Shown: piece by piece, positions 1 to 7,641 of the stretch
Numbering within the stretch: position 1 is the first letter of the stretch
Layout of the letters: each line of letters opens with the position of its first letter
Origin: a virus
Virus record (IMG/VR): IMGVR_UViG_3300033148_003908
Location: 1 to 40,049 of that record
Length of the DNA: 40,049 bases
Direction: 5' to 3' (one strand)
Translations under genes and position numbers: made by a program
Notes under the pieces: model-generated
Databases searched by the model: none
Told to the model about the DNA's origin: nothing
What the model saw: only the letters and a program-made list of their open reading frames with translations

Positions 1-70
1 GTTTTTTAGGGGTACAACTTCCTAAGAAATCAGACCCCCCCCGTGTATCTATCGTGTAAACTAAATCTTA
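1..70. other. Candidate cos-like or packaging region at the window edge
   Basis: No gene is present here. The stretch holds a run of eight C (35-42) in otherwise very AT-rich DNA and a short inverted repeat TTAGG/CCTAA (6-10 and 21-25). It also has a TGTAAAC copy (55-61), a heptamer that recurs three times at the other end of the window. If the genome is circular, this stretch lies between the HNH cassette and the terminase genes, where cos sites of HK97-like phages usually sit. The cos reading is inference only. Confidence 0.3.
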
Positions 71-385
71 TTATTCATTTTGTGGTGGTAGTCTTGGTTC
101 AACTATTGGACGATATATAATCATAGCAGTTAGATTGTCTTGATATATTATTTCATTTACGTATTGATGATTATCTTTCAACCATTCATTAATATCTTTC
201 TCTAACATACGAACATCTGACCCACGAAACATTTTAATCTTTGTTTCATATCTTAGTATTTGTCTTATTGGTCGGTGTCCTTTAATAGCTATATGATTGT
301 CTCTCGCTATTAGAATCCTTATGAATAGCACTATGACTAATACAGATAATATTGCTATGTATGCCCACTCTATTGATATGTTCAT
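71..385 (-). CDS. Small membrane-anchored protein, unknown function
   Basis: 104 aa. Residues 6-27 form one strongly hydrophobic segment (AYIAILSVLVIVLFIRILIA), followed by a basic, soluble remainder, so this looks like a single-pass membrane protein with a cytoplasmic tail. It overlaps the upstream gene by 4 nt (ATGA), which indicates translational coupling. It is the last gene of the leftward accessory cassette. No family was recognised. The hydrophobic N-terminus could also be an uncleaved signal anchor. Confidence 0.75.
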   Translation of the reverse strand: MNISIEWAYIAILSVLVIVLFIRILIARDNHIAIKGHRPIRQILRYETKIKMFRGSDVRMLEKDINEWLKDNHQYVNEIIYQDNLTAMIIYRPIVEPRLPPQNE

Positions 386-585
386 CGCTTATCGTCCTTT
401 GAGTATCCACAAGTTATAGTTATTTCTCTTTTATGGTCTTCTGGATTGTATCCATAACTTCTCTTCACTATATTATCACTAAGTTCTTCTACTAATAGCC
501 TCCCGATCTCTATATCTTCTATTAGTATTTTTAACTTACCTATTGTTATTTCTTTTGCTTCACTATTGCTTAACATACCACTCAT
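382..585 (-). CDS. Hypothetical protein, 67 aa
   Basis: 67 aa, acidic and basic mix with no cysteines apart from one near the C-terminus. No motif or membrane segment was recognised. It is packed between neighbours in the leftward cassette and overlaps the following gene by 4 nt, which supports real translation. Function unknown. Confidence 0.65.
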   Translation of the reverse strand: MSGMLSNSEAKEITIGKLKILIEDIEIGRLLVEELSDNIVKRSYGYNPEDHKREITITCGYSKDDKR

Positions 586-597
586 TACTTATCTCCC

Positions 598-897
598 TTA
601 ATTTACATAAGCAAACTGAGTATTCAATCTACTAAGTCCATCCATGATCTCACGCTTATTCATATCCATCATAGCTTTAAACGTATCTTCACTAACTATA
701 TCTATCGTTGATGATAGATACACTACTTTAAACTTATGTCCTAATATTGTTCTATCTAGTATATGCATATCTCCATATGTGTCTATGGTTTTTAACTCTG
801 CATACTCTTTTTGCCCTAGTATAATGACAAAGCTATCACCCTCTAATGTTCTTAGCCTATCTTCTATATTGTGTATTAGTTTGCTTTTGTTACTCAT
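598..897 (-). CDS. Hypothetical protein, 99 aa
   Basis: 99 aa soluble protein. A central part (FVIILGQKEYAEL, then HILDRTILGHKFKVVYL) looks like an alternating alpha/beta fold in which a short strand is followed by a conserved-looking GHKFKV strand, a pattern seen in small phage structural or accessory proteins. No family was assigned. It overlaps the upstream HNH gene by 4 nt and so is co-translated with it. Confidence 0.65.
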   Translation of the reverse strand: MSNKSKLIHNIEDRLRTLEGDSFVIILGQKEYAELKTIDTYGDMHILDRTILGHKFKVVYLSSTIDIVSEDTFKAMMDMNKREIMDGLSRLNTQFAYVN

Positions 898-1265
898 GAT
901 TCTCTCTCCTGTTTTTCTAATTTAGTTTTCTTACTATGACAAGGCTTACAAAGTGATTGAAGATTATCCAACTCAAAAGCTAAATCTAATCTATCTTGTA
1001 ACTCTAAGATGTGATCCACTTCTTCAGCTTTAGCATCAATCCCTTTAGCTCTACACATCACACACATAAGCTCATCACGAACTAATGCTTTAACTCTCAC
1101 ATCTTTCCACTTCTTAGAGTTATATATCTTAGCTCTGTCTTTGCTTCTCATGGTTTTATCGTAAGTCTTATTGTTTGCCTTTTTACACTTAGGGCATGAT
1201 GTGTTTTCTATTGCGTTGTAAAAGCCATGCTTATTGCATATCTTGCGAGTGTTTATTGTTGGCAT
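894..1265 (-). CDS. HNH endonuclease, packaging-associated type
   Basis: 123 aa. The N-terminus has a zinc knuckle (CNKHG, then CPKC). The C-terminal HNH core shows CVMC around residue 66, VDHI for the catalytic histidine, a conserved Asn in DNLQSLC, and CKPCH closing the second zinc pair. Small HNH proteins of this layout (HK97 gp74 type) are encoded next to the terminase genes and are needed for terminase cutting at cos in those phages. On a circular map this gene would lie just upstream of the terminase genes, which fits that role. A homing function cannot be excluded from sequence alone. Confidence 0.88.
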   Translation of the reverse strand: MPTINTRKICNKHGFYNAIENTSCPKCKKANNKTYDKTMRSKDRAKIYNSKKWKDVRVKALVRDELMCVMCRAKGIDAKAEEVDHILELQDRLDLAFELDNLQSLCKPCHSKKTKLEKQERES

Positions 1266-1522
1266 TTTTCCTTCTTGCTATCAAGATATTTTATTCTTTC
1301 CTCTATCTTTTTAAGAAAAAAATCTCCATGGCATGTTGATGCACTATTTGTTATTCTGCTATGTACACTTCTCTCTGCTAGTTTAGCTAATTCTGCCATA
1401 TTCATTAGGTGGTTTATTACCTCGTCTTCACTATATTCTAGCGGAACATAAATCATATATCTTCGTTGCTTATCTACTGTTGATATGCTGTTGCACTTTT
1501 TACATCGGTATGGATATTTCAT
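1253..1522 (-). CDS. Small zinc-ribbon protein
   Basis: 89 aa. It starts with YRCKKCNS, a CxxC zinc-ribbon half; a further Cys lies at residue 64 (ASTCHGDFF) and one near the C-terminal end (EKCQQ). The middle is helical and charged, and the start ATG is at 1522. It overlaps the HNH gene by 13 nt. Function unknown; nucleic-acid or protein contact is plausible for such ribbons but not shown. Confidence 0.6.
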   Translation of the reverse strand: MKYPYRCKKCNSISTVDKQRRYMIYVPLEYSEDEVINHLMNMAELAKLAERSVHSRITNSASTCHGDFFLKKIEERIKYLDSKKEKCQQ

Positions 1523-1598
1523 TTTGTACCTCTACTAATCCCATTGCTATTACTGCTACAAATAGTCCAATTGTTATAATTAAATCTGTTTTTGTCAT
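1500..1598 (-). CDS. Tiny single-pass membrane protein
   Basis: 32 aa, from ATG at 1598 preceded by a strong ribosome binding site (AAAAGGAGAAAAATC). The product is MTKTDLIITIGLFVAVIAMG followed by LVEVQNEISIPM, one hydrophobic helix spanning about residues 6-22. It overlaps the start of the next gene by 23 nt in another frame. The Shine-Dalgarno sequence, which no other gene could use, is the main support. Function unknown. Confidence 0.5.
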   Translation of the reverse strand: MTKTDLIITIGLFVAVIAMGLVEVQNEISIPM

Positions 1599-1615
1599 GA
1601 TTTTTCTCCTTTTGT

Positions 1616-1975
1616 TTAATAATCATAATTGCAATCATCATATGGTGCAACCTCTGACTCTACCTCGTGCGAACAATGCTCACAAATCCAAATCCCATCA
1701 TCATAATCCATCTTAGTAAAATGACACGATGGTTGTTCTTTTTTTAATTCTTTCTCTATTTTATCAGCCATTTCACAATTAACTTCATTCATACCATCCA
1801 TAATTGCAAATTGTTCTAAATCTTCTTTTGAATGTTCTTTGTATGGGGTTGTTGGTTCTACCTCCATGCCCTCACCTATATCGCATGGTATTTCATTAAC
1901 TGGTAGTCTACTATTATGTTTATCGTAAAAGTTTTGAAGTGTATCGTTTTGACTTAATCCGCTGAAATCACTCAT
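1616..1975 (-). CDS. Acidic protein with C-terminal zinc ribbon
   Basis: 119 aa, strongly acidic. The last third has CHFTKMDYDDGIWICEHC, where paired Cys/His residues form a likely zinc ribbon, followed by a Tyr- and Asp-rich tail. The N-terminal half has no recognisable fold. It overlaps the upstream gene by 4 nt (ATGA). The gene belongs to the accessory cassette of small zinc-binding proteins on this strand. Function unknown. Confidence 0.65.
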   Translation of the reverse strand: MSDFSGLSQNDTLQNFYDKHNSRLPVNEIPCDIGEGMEVEPTTPYKEHSKEDLEQFAIMDGMNEVNCEMADKIEKELKKEQPSCHFTKMDYDDGIWICEHCSHEVESEVAPYDDCNYDY

Positions 1976-2370
1976 TGTTGTATTCCTGTTACTTTTACTT
2001 CATCTGAAATAGATTTCATTTGTTTTGCAACATCATATGGAGTTTTAAAGTTTGGCATTCCATCTTTTTCTCTTGTGCAATTATTATAGCCATCCTTAAA
2101 GCCATCATATAAGTGTTTATCTAGTTCTTCGTCTGTTCTAAAGTTGCACTCATTTAATTTTCTCCACTTTTTACCATCTGATATTTCTAGTGTTGATGGG
2201 TCTATTTCGAAAATACTATCAGGTGCTATACTTTCGTCATATTCAATGCTGCCTCTCAAAATAGCATGATATTCTCTTGTATAGCCAGCTTTGCTTTTAT
2301 AATAAAACCCCTCGATACACTCATCACTATCTATCTTTTTTGCTCTATATATTGGTATATAAGTTTCCAT
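1972..2370 (-). CDS. YopX-like phage accessory protein
   Basis: 132 aa. The start is taken at the ATG at 2370, which follows AAAGGTGG by six bases and lies two bases after the upstream stop; a GTG nine bases earlier is less likely. The N-terminal half (YIPIYRAKKIDSDECIEGFY, then SIFEIDPSTLEIS) resembles a common phage protein fold in which a request-style beta region ends in an IDP-S-TL motif. That fold is related to YopX-type proteins, whose function is unknown. The C-terminal part is helical. Confidence 0.65.
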   Translation of the reverse strand: METYIPIYRAKKIDSDECIEGFYYKSKAGYTREYHAILRGSIEYDESIAPDSIFEIDPSTLEISDGKKWRKLNECNFRTDEELDKHLYDGFKDGYNNCTREKDGMPNFKTPYDVAKQMKSISDEVKVTGIQQ

Positions 2371-2372
2371 AA

Positions 2373-2798
2373 CTACCACCTTTCACTTGCTGGTATTTGA
2401 GTTTGTTCACCTATCGGAATGTCGTTTAAATCTTCCATTGAGTTTATTTGTGTTGGTTTGTCTTGTTTTTGTGGTTTCAATCTGTATGTAGCTGTATGTG
2501 TGTACGTATTAAAAAATCCATGTTCTATATGACTTCCCAAAAAAGATACCCATTTTTTAGCAATTTTAACATACTGTTCAATGACTACGCTATTGTCATT
2601 AATAACTGCATCGGCTATTGCTTCGTGGTCTTTGTGGATTAATTTATATCCTAAAATGTTTATGATTTCATTTTCTGAAAATATATCATTATCAGGAATT
2701 CTTGTGTGAAATTCATAATCATTACCGTCTAATCCTTTCTTTCTAACAATTACATAATCGCCACTTTCATATAGCTTTTTCATTTGTTCAGTTGTCAT
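2373..2798 (-). CDS. Hypothetical protein, 141 aa
   Basis: 141 aa soluble protein. The N-terminus (MTTEQMKKLYESGDYVIVRK) is helical, followed by a mixed alpha/beta region and a low-complexity, Pro- and Gln-containing C-terminal tail (QKQDKPTQI). No family was recognised. It overlaps the upstream YopX-like gene by 4 nt, placing it in the same translationally coupled cassette. Confidence 0.65.
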   Translation of the reverse strand: MTTEQMKKLYESGDYVIVRKKGLDGNDYEFHTRIPDNDIFSENEIINILGYKLIHKDHEAIADAVINDNSVVIEQYVKIAKKWVSFLGSHIEHGFFNTYTHTATYRLKPQKQDKPTQINSMEDLNDIPIGEQTQIPASERW

Positions 2799-3229
2799 TT
2801 TTTATCTCCATATAGTCCTAGTTTGTTTTGTTGGATGGTGTCTATGATTTTTATGTTTTTAATTCTGTCTCTATATAGATTAAAAATTCTATTAAAATCT
2901 TCATTTTGCTTAGATTTTATCTCATACATTGCGTTATTGTCATTGTATGAAAAATATCCAACTCTCTTAGAATGTTCACACTCACATGCTATCTCTAAAA
3001 TATCGCAATAGCAACCCTCAATAACTTCAAACTCAAACACGCTACAATTAGCATAAATTTTATTGCCTTCTATGTCTGTTTTTTCTATATAGTCATGCTT
3101 TGTATAACAAGTGTCTTCAATCTTAGCCCAACCACTATTTAGTTTTATTTCGCCATTTCCATTAAGCAATATGTTTTTTTTGCTTACAAAGAATTTATTA
3201 TCTTTATCCCATAATCTAGACTCATTCAT
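2795..3229 (-). CDS. YopX family protein
   Basis: 144 aa. The start (MNESRLWDKDNKFF) and the later stretch YIEKTDIEGNKIYANCSVFE correspond to the two hallmarks of YopX proteins: an opening R-x-WDKxN motif, and a TGLKDxNGKxIYEGD-like motif, here degenerate. YopX proteins are widespread in phages and have no established function. Several extra cysteines (CYCDILEIACECEH) sit between the motifs and could bind metal. It overlaps the first gene of the cassette by 4 nt. Confidence 0.65.
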   Translation of the reverse strand: MNESRLWDKDNKFFVSKKNILLNGNGEIKLNSGWAKIEDTCYTKHDYIEKTDIEGNKIYANCSVFEFEVIEGCYCDILEIACECEHSKRVGYFSYNDNNAMYEIKSKQNEDFNRIFNLYRDRIKNIKIIDTIQQNKLGLYGDKK

Positions 3230-3381
3230 CTATTATCCTTTTCATCATTATATACAAAGCCACTACAGCTTCCATTCGTCACTACTGGGTTAAGCAAGTT
3301 AGTATCCGATATCTTTTTGTGGAAATTTCTCTTGCAAGCCTTGCATAGTCTCATTGTTCCTTTTTTCATACATCCTAGCAT
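3226..3381 (-). CDS. Tiny CxxC zinc-knuckle protein, first gene of leftward cassette
   Basis: 51 aa, from ATG at 3381 with AGGAG six bases upstream. The product starts MLGCMKKGTMRLCKACKRNF; LCKACKRNFH gives a CxxC-x4-H knuckle, and one more Cys follows at residue 39. It overlaps the YopX gene by 4 nt (ATGA), so it is probably the promoter-proximal gene of the leftward accessory operon. Function unknown. Confidence 0.55.
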   Translation of the reverse strand: MLGCMKKGTMRLCKACKRNFHKKISDTNLLNPVVTNGSCSGFVYNDEKDNR

Positions 3382-3524
3382 ATTGAACTCCTAGTTTTTA
3401 ATTCTCATTCGATATTGTAGTATTATCTACCTTAATGCAAGTTGATGTAAACTTACATTAAGTTATATTAATGTATACTTTCAAATATCGAAGTTAAAAA
3501 TGATTTATTAAGGAGGTTGAGAAA
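3382..3524. promoter_or_regulatory. Divergent early promoter and operator region
   Basis: This stretch separates the leftward cassette from the rightward early genes. Rightward, TTACAT (3453-3458) and TATACT (3474-3479) form a promoter 15 bp apart. Leftward, TTTACA (3451-3446) and GATAAT (3427-3422) are 18 bp apart. Two repeats, TTACATTA (3453-3460) and TTATATTA (3463-3470), are spaced 10 bp. An inverted copy lies at 3431-3442 (CTTAATGCAAGT, against ACTTACATTAAG at 3451-3462), and TACATTAA/TTAATGTA forms another inverted pair. An 18-base stretch (3448-3465) recurs exactly at 9493-9510, upstream of a ribbon-helix-helix gene. Confidence 0.65.
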
Positions 3525-3608
3525 ATGGCTAAGTTAATTAAAAATGCCGATAGTTTATTAAAAAGATTTGAAGATAAGATTTATAAACTATCCATGGAGT
3601 TGTTCTAA
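3525..3608 (+). CDS. Tiny early peptide with strong ribosome binding site
   Basis: 27 aa: MAKLIKNADSLLKRFEDKIY followed by KLSMELF. It starts 46 bases after the rightward -10 box and is preceded by a near-perfect Shine-Dalgarno sequence (AAGGAGG, seven bases before ATG). The peptide would form one basic amphipathic helix. As the first reading frame of the early transcript it may be a real host-interacting peptide or a leader peptide. No homology is claimed. Confidence 0.5.
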   Translation: MAKLIKNADSLLKRFEDKIYKLSMELF

Positions 3609-3640
3609 TTGAACTAGGTATTATAGCATAAAGGATTATT

Positions 3641-3709
3641 ATGATTTATGTGTTATTAGTTGATGGGTTAGTGGTGGCGGTTCTTTATTTGTTTAGAGAG
3701 TATGCTTAA
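3641..3709 (+). CDS. Possible tiny membrane peptide
   Basis: 22 aa: MIYVLLVDGLVVAVLYLFRE, then YA. Nearly the whole peptide is one hydrophobic helix. An AAGGAT sequence lies six to eleven bases upstream of the ATG. It follows the 27-aa frame by 32 bases. The short length makes a chance frame quite possible. Confidence 0.35.
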   Translation: MIYVLLVDGLVVAVLYLFREYA

Positions 3710-3717
3710 AAAGATAA

Positions 3718-3765
3718 TCACATATGTGAATCAAAGTTGTTATAACTCTGATTTGATGTGAATAA
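3718..3765. repeat. Palindrome and imperfect hairpin in early leader
   Basis: A perfect 12-bp palindrome, TCACATATGTGA, occupies 3718-3729. It is followed by an imperfect hairpin (AATCA with AG, pairing CT and TGATT, about 3729-3752) just upstream of the next early gene. It could be an operator or an RNA processing signal. The role is unknown. Confidence 0.35.
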
Positions 3766-3788
3766 GTTTAAAATGAAAGTGAGACAAT

Positions 3789-4022
3789 ATGCAAGTAGAA
3801 ACAAAATATAATTTAGGTGAAAAACTTTTTTATCTTAGTGCAGTTAAAAAAATAAAAGAACATGATGTAGTGAGTATTCATGTAACTGTTGATAATGATA
3901 TAGTTCGCGAGCTTTATACGATGGATAAACAATACGTTGGTGAATCATTAAGTAAAGATGATTTATTTAGAACAAAAAAAGATTTACTATTATCTCTTGA
4001 AGATGTTAACGAGGATAAATAG
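3789..4022 (+). CDS. Hypothetical early protein, 77 aa
   Basis: 77 aa soluble protein, mainly beta in the first half (EKLFYLSAVKKIKEHDVVSI) with a helical, acidic C-terminus. It abuts the DUF1351 gene, with stop and start adjacent (TAG then ATG), so the two are probably translated together. Upstream purines (GAAAGTGAG) may act as the ribosome binding site. No family was recognised. Confidence 0.65.
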   Translation: MQVETKYNLGEKLFYLSAVKKIKEHDVVSIHVTVDNDIVRELYTMDKQYVGESLSKDDLFRTKKDLLLSLEDVNEDK

Positions 4023-5195
4023 ATGGAAATAGCACTACTAGACAACAAAAAAAGCATTAAACAATTAGTTGGGGTAGATACAAATAAATCTATCCTAGAG
4101 TCAATAGAAAAAGAATTAGCAAAAAAAGAATACAACTTTATTGTTACTGCTGATGATATTCCAAAAGCTAAAAAGTTATTAGCTGATTTAAACAAAAGTA
4201 AAGAGATTATTGATACTTTTCGTAAAACTAAAGCTGCTTCTGAAAGTCTTAATATTAATTTGCTTAAAGATAATTGTGATGCGTATATTAATCTTTTTGA
4301 TGCAAAGCGTGAAGAGATTAAAAAGAAATTTGAAGTTTTCGAAAAAGAAAAAAAAGCTAAAATCACTAAAGAGTTATCTCTGTATACTGATGAAGCTATT
4401 AAAAATGCAAATCTAAGATATGATTTTACAAAAGTTGATACTGCTGATTTGATTGTTTTTGGTTCTGTTACTGCTAAAGGTGCATTGACTAAAAAAGCAA
4501 AGGAAACGATTGAAGGTCGCGTTATGGCTTGTAAATCTAAACAAGATAAGTATGATATGCGATTAAAAGATTTAGAGATTGAATCACGCAAAGCAGGTTT
4601 AGAAGCTATATTAACGATAACGCATGTACAAGGCATTATTATGCTTGATGATGATAATGAGTACAATGTGAAGTTAAATGAGCTTATATCGTCTGAAATT
4701 GAGAGACATGATACTATTAAAGCTAATATTCAAAGAGATGCTAATGAAAAAGCTCAAAGAGATGCACATCAAGAAGTTTTAGATGGTCAAAATCGTATCA
4801 ATTCTATATTTAATGATATCGCGAATAGGTCTAATCTTGATGTTGATTCAAAGATTGATTTAATATCTAATTATGAGTATGATAAGTTTTCGCAACTTGA
4901 AGGTTTTGCTCGTGCTAAAGGTCAAATGGTTATTTCTGAATTAAATGCTTATAAAAATAGTCTTAAACCTACTGAAGTTATTGTTAATGATAAAGAGATT
5001 CCAATCACTCACGAAACAATACCAAAAGATACTCCAAAAGTTGAAGATGGAAAAAAGATAGTTAAAATTCAAGCTGTTTTTGAAGTTGAAGTACCTAGTC
5101 ATGTTCCAGAGAGTGCAGTTTTAGAAAAAGTTAGAAGTAGATTATCTGAGTGTGATATTAATTCTGATACTCTTAAAAGTTTAGAGGTGGTTTAG
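4023..5195 (+). CDS. DUF1351-like recombination-module protein
   Basis: 390 aa, dominated by long charged helices and coiled coil (about residues 85-125 and 175-310), with a C-terminal beta region from about 345 (KIVKIQAVFEVEVP). Length, helical layout and position directly before an exonuclease and an annealing protein match the DUF1351 family, which sits in phage RecE/RecT-type recombination operons. The biochemical role of DUF1351 is not established; a scaffold or adaptor for the recombination proteins is a reasonable inference. Confidence 0.75.
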   Translation: MEIALLDNKKSIKQLVGVDTNKSILESIEKELAKKEYNFIVTADDIPKAKKLLADLNKSKEIIDTFRKTKAASESLNINLLKDNCDAYINLFDAKREEIKKKFEVFEKEKKAKITKELSLYTDEAIKNANLRYDFTKVDTADLIVFGSVTAKGALTKKAKETIEGRVMACKSKQDKYDMRLKDLEIESRKAGLEAILTITHVQGIIMLDDDNEYNVKLNELISSEIERHDTIKANIQRDANEKAQRDAHQEVLDGQNRINSIFNDIANRSNLDVDSKIDLISNYEYDKFSQLEGFARAKGQMVISELNAYKNSLKPTEVIVNDKEIPITHETIPKDTPKVEDGKKIVKIQAVFEVEVPSHVPESAVLEKVRSRLSECDINSDTLKSLEVV

Positions 5196-5369
5196 ATGAT
5201 TGACATAAGTTATAAAATAGAAAATGCTATCTTGTATATTTGTACTACCTGTTTGATATTAGGGTTGTTTTATATGAGCAATAGCTTTCATAGTTTATGG
5301 GGATTATTGCTGCTTGTGGCGATAACCTCGCCTCGTACAAAAAAAGAGAGTGTTCATCATGACATTTAA
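5196..5369 (+). CDS. Small membrane protein, two hydrophobic segments
   Basis: 57 aa, with the ATG directly after the stop of the DUF1351 gene and the stop 11 bases inside the exonuclease gene. Hydrophobic helices lie at about residues 11-28 (AILYICTTCLILGLFYMS) and 33-44 (LWGLLLLVAITS). The tight stop-to-start junction and overlap support expression as part of the operon. Function unknown. Confidence 0.5.
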   Translation: MIDISYKIENAILYICTTCLILGLFYMSNSFHSLWGLLLLVAITSPRTKKESVHHDI

Positions 5370-6294
5370 TGATGATGATTTTGAAGAAAAGCCAGTTGTA
5401 AAGGATTACTTTACAACTGAAAAACCAAATGATGAAGAAAGCTATCGTTTTGCTGATGATGGTAAAACGATAGAGTTTAACAAAATGATTGAGGGCTTAT
5501 CAAATGAAGACTATCATGGCTTTGGTGGTCTATCCTCAACTAAGTTCCCTTTGATGGATTTATCAATTAGAGCTTTTGAGAATAGAGGTTTATTTGATTT
5601 TGATAAGCCTGTTTTTGATTTGGGTAATTTATGTCACGACTGTATATTGTTACCTGATTTAGTGGAAGATGGATATATTGAAAGTCCTACTATTGGATTA
5701 GATACGCTTCAAGCTAAACAGATTCGTGATGAAAACCCCGATAAGATGGTAGTAGGTCAAGGTGATATTGAAAAGTATCAAACTATTGCTAAATTAGTTC
5801 GGGTTATTGTTCACTTTATCAACTTTGAAACTACAAAAAAGGAGGTTAGTTTTTTCCATAAGCATAAAGAAACTGGATTGATATTTCAGATTCGCCCAGA
5901 TATTTATAATCCTAAACTTGGGTTATTATATGATGTAAAATCAACTAAAGCAAATAATCATAAAGAGTTTAATAAAATCATTGAAGAGTATAATTATGAC
6001 CTCTCTATTGCGTTTTATTATGATGTTCTTTTGATGTGTGGTTATAAAGTTAATATTGAATATGTTGGTTGGGTATGTGTGCCAAAAATGAAGCCTAACA
6101 TCCCTTTTGTTTTTAGAGTTAGTCAAGAACTATTAGAGAAAGGTCGTGAAAAATATCAAAGACTTTTAACTAAGTATATTGATTACAAAAAGAGTGAGCG
6201 TGAGTTAGGTGAGGATGACAACAATTTGATTTATTCTGATATAGCTGAAAAACAAGCTCACTCATGGGAATTTAGAAAGGAAAGTTATGTTTAG
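5359..6294 (+). CDS. RecE-like PD-(D/E)XK exonuclease
   Basis: 311 aa from the ATG at 5359, chosen because GAGAG lies upstream; a GTG nine bases earlier is possible. The nuclease core reads RPDIY (Asp181), then LYDVKST (Asp192, Lys194), then YNYDLSIAFYYDVLL. These match the RPD / DVKTT / YHVQDAFYSDGY series of the E. coli RecE C-terminal nuclease. It should degrade one DNA strand 5' to 3' and feed 3' single strands to the Bet protein encoded next but one. The start overlaps a small membrane-protein gene by 11 nt and the end overlaps another by 8 nt. Confidence 0.88.
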   Translation: MTFNDDDFEEKPVVKDYFTTEKPNDEESYRFADDGKTIEFNKMIEGLSNEDYHGFGGLSSTKFPLMDLSIRAFENRGLFDFDKPVFDLGNLCHDCILLPDLVEDGYIESPTIGLDTLQAKQIRDENPDKMVVGQGDIEKYQTIAKLVRVIVHFINFETTKKEVSFFHKHKETGLIFQIRPDIYNPKLGLLYDVKSTKANNHKEFNKIIEEYNYDLSIAFYYDVLLMCGYKVNIEYVGWVCVPKMKPNIPFVFRVSQELLEKGREKYQRLLTKYIDYKKSERELGEDDNNLIYSDIAEKQAHSWEFRKESYV

Positions 6295-6490
6295 TGATTT
6301 TGAAGTCTATCTATGGGGTGTATTGTTTCCTTACATTTATACTGTGATTAGTATCGAGTTTCATGAAGAATATATGCAAAGATTTAGTGGTTTTTTTGTT
6401 TTAATGTTCGTACTTGTATCAAGTGCATTTAGTTGGGTATATTTGGTTGGTATGATTACTTATCAAATATATCGTAAATTTAAAAGATAA
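6287..6490 (+). CDS. Small membrane protein between exonuclease and Bet
   Basis: 67 aa, with hydrophobic segments at about residues 7-22 (VYLWGVLFPYIYTVIS) and 36-60 (GFFVLMFVLVSSAFSWVYLV). It has a basic C-terminus (YRKFKR), consistent with a two-pass inner membrane protein. The start overlaps the exonuclease gene by 8 nt, with AAAGGAAAG upstream. No family was recognised. It is one of several small membrane proteins slotted between replication and recombination genes. Confidence 0.65.
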   Translation: MFSDFEVYLWGVLFPYIYTVISIEFHEEYMQRFSGFFVLMFVLVSSAFSWVYLVGMITYQIYRKFKR

Positions 6491-6499
6491 AGGAAAGTT

Positions 6500-7150
6500 A
6501 TGAGTACAGATATAATAGAAAAAGATGAATGGTTATCTAAAGAGGATAAGTTAATTATCAGAAAACAGTTTTTCCCACCAAGTGCAACTGATGATGACAT
6601 GAAGTATTGTATGGGTGTTGCTAAAGCATTTAAATTAAACCCTATTTTAAAGCAGATATATTTTGTGCCTCGCGGTTCTTATCATAAAGATCCTAAAGGT
6701 GGAAAAGATATATGGATTGAAAAGATAGAACCTTTAGCTGGTCGTGATAGTTTTTTAACTTTAGCACATAGAAGCGGTAAATTTAATGGTATTGAAACTA
6801 CTGTTGATATTAAAGCTGTTCCAACACTAGAAAATAGCAAATGGGATATCAAAGATGATTTAGTAGCTACTTGCAAAGTGTGGGTTACTGGAATGGATAA
6901 CCCTTTTATAGTCGAGGTTAATTATTCCGAGTATGTTCAAAAAACAAAAAAAGGTGAAGTAACTAAATTTTATAGTGATAAACCAATTACTATGATTAAA
7001 AAAGTTGCTGAGAGTCAATGTCTTAGAAAAGCTTTTAATATATCTGGTCTTTATGATGAAAGTGAGATTAGAAATGATGAACATATCGAGACTGAAATTG
7101 TTGAACCTAATGAGATTGAAAATAAATCAAATGATATGAATAAACTATAA
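6500..7150 (+). CDS. bet: Phage recombination protein Bet (single-strand annealing)
   Basis: 216 aa. The order CMGVAKAFKLNPILKQIYFV, GRDSFLTLAHRSGKFNG, FIVEVNYSEYV, and MIKKVAESQCLRKAF is that of the Bet/RecT annealing fold (lambda Red-beta type: LdP.....I.. / G...lA.R.g...G / C.W....P..v / P..ml.K.A...alR.aF). It binds single-stranded DNA left by the RecE-like exonuclease and anneals complementary strands. AAAGGAAAG forms its ribosome binding site. The acidic C-terminal 25 residues may be flexible. Confidence 0.9.
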   Translation: MSTDIIEKDEWLSKEDKLIIRKQFFPPSATDDDMKYCMGVAKAFKLNPILKQIYFVPRGSYHKDPKGGKDIWIEKIEPLAGRDSFLTLAHRSGKFNGIETTVDIKAVPTLENSKWDIKDDLVATCKVWVTGMDNPFIVEVNYSEYVQKTKKGEVTKFYSDKPITMIKKVAESQCLRKAFNISGLYDESEIRNDEHIETEIVEPNEIENKSNDMNKL

Positions 7151-7641
7151 TGCCCTACTCTATATCACACCATACTAGATTGAATGACAAAAAGCAATCT
7201 ACTTTTGGAATATGTAAAAAACCTTTTGTAGGTAAAAACAAAAACCGAAAAGGTAGTTTAAAGCCTAGTGCTAAAAATCGTAATCCTTTAGATTTGTATG
7301 ATTTTTATATTCATATGGTTAAAATAGGTCGTTTAACTGGTTGTGATGCTCATCATTGGATGCCAAAAAGCAAACTAAAGCAAGATATATTCTTAACTTT
7401 AGTTCCTTATGATGAACATAGAAAGATTCATGCAAGTGGTAATGGTGTGAGTCCTATGCAGTGGGCTATTAACAAAGGGTTTAATGTTTTAGTTGATGAG
7501 TCTATGACTTATCTTGAAGAGTGGGCGAATGATAATGATTTGCCTAGTGAATATTTTGAGCTTATAAAAGATTTGAGAGATAATCCGTTAAACGCTCATG
7601 ATATTGCAAAAGATTTTATATTTAATAATAGGGGTTTGTGA
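7150..7641 (+). CDS. Probable His-Me-finger/HNH-like nuclease of recombination module
   Basis: 163 aa. The core DAHHWMPKSKLKQDIFLTLVPYDEHRKIHASG (about residues 73-104) pairs HH with a later H-x3-H spacing, the pattern of small His-Me-finger nucleases such as DUF968, which phages encode beside recombination genes. The basic N-terminus (residues 14-45) could contact DNA. The start overlaps the Bet stop by one base. The family assignment is tentative and activity is unproven. Confidence 0.55.
   Translation: MPYSISHHTRLNDKKQSTFGICKKPFVGKNKNRKGSLKPSAKNRNPLDLYDFYIHMVKIGRLTGCDAHHWMPKSKLKQDIFLTLVPYDEHRKIHASGNGVSPMQWAINKGFNVLVDESMTYLEEWANDNDLPSEYFELIKDLRDNPLNAHDIAKDFIFNNRGL

Noticed and set aside
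1-30. Rho-independent terminator for the leftward cassette
   Set aside because: The stem is only five base pairs and is followed by A residues, not T, on the leftward strand.
3718-3729. CRP-type binding site
   Set aside because: The palindrome has the TCACA/TGTGA halves in inverse order and without the six-base spacer.
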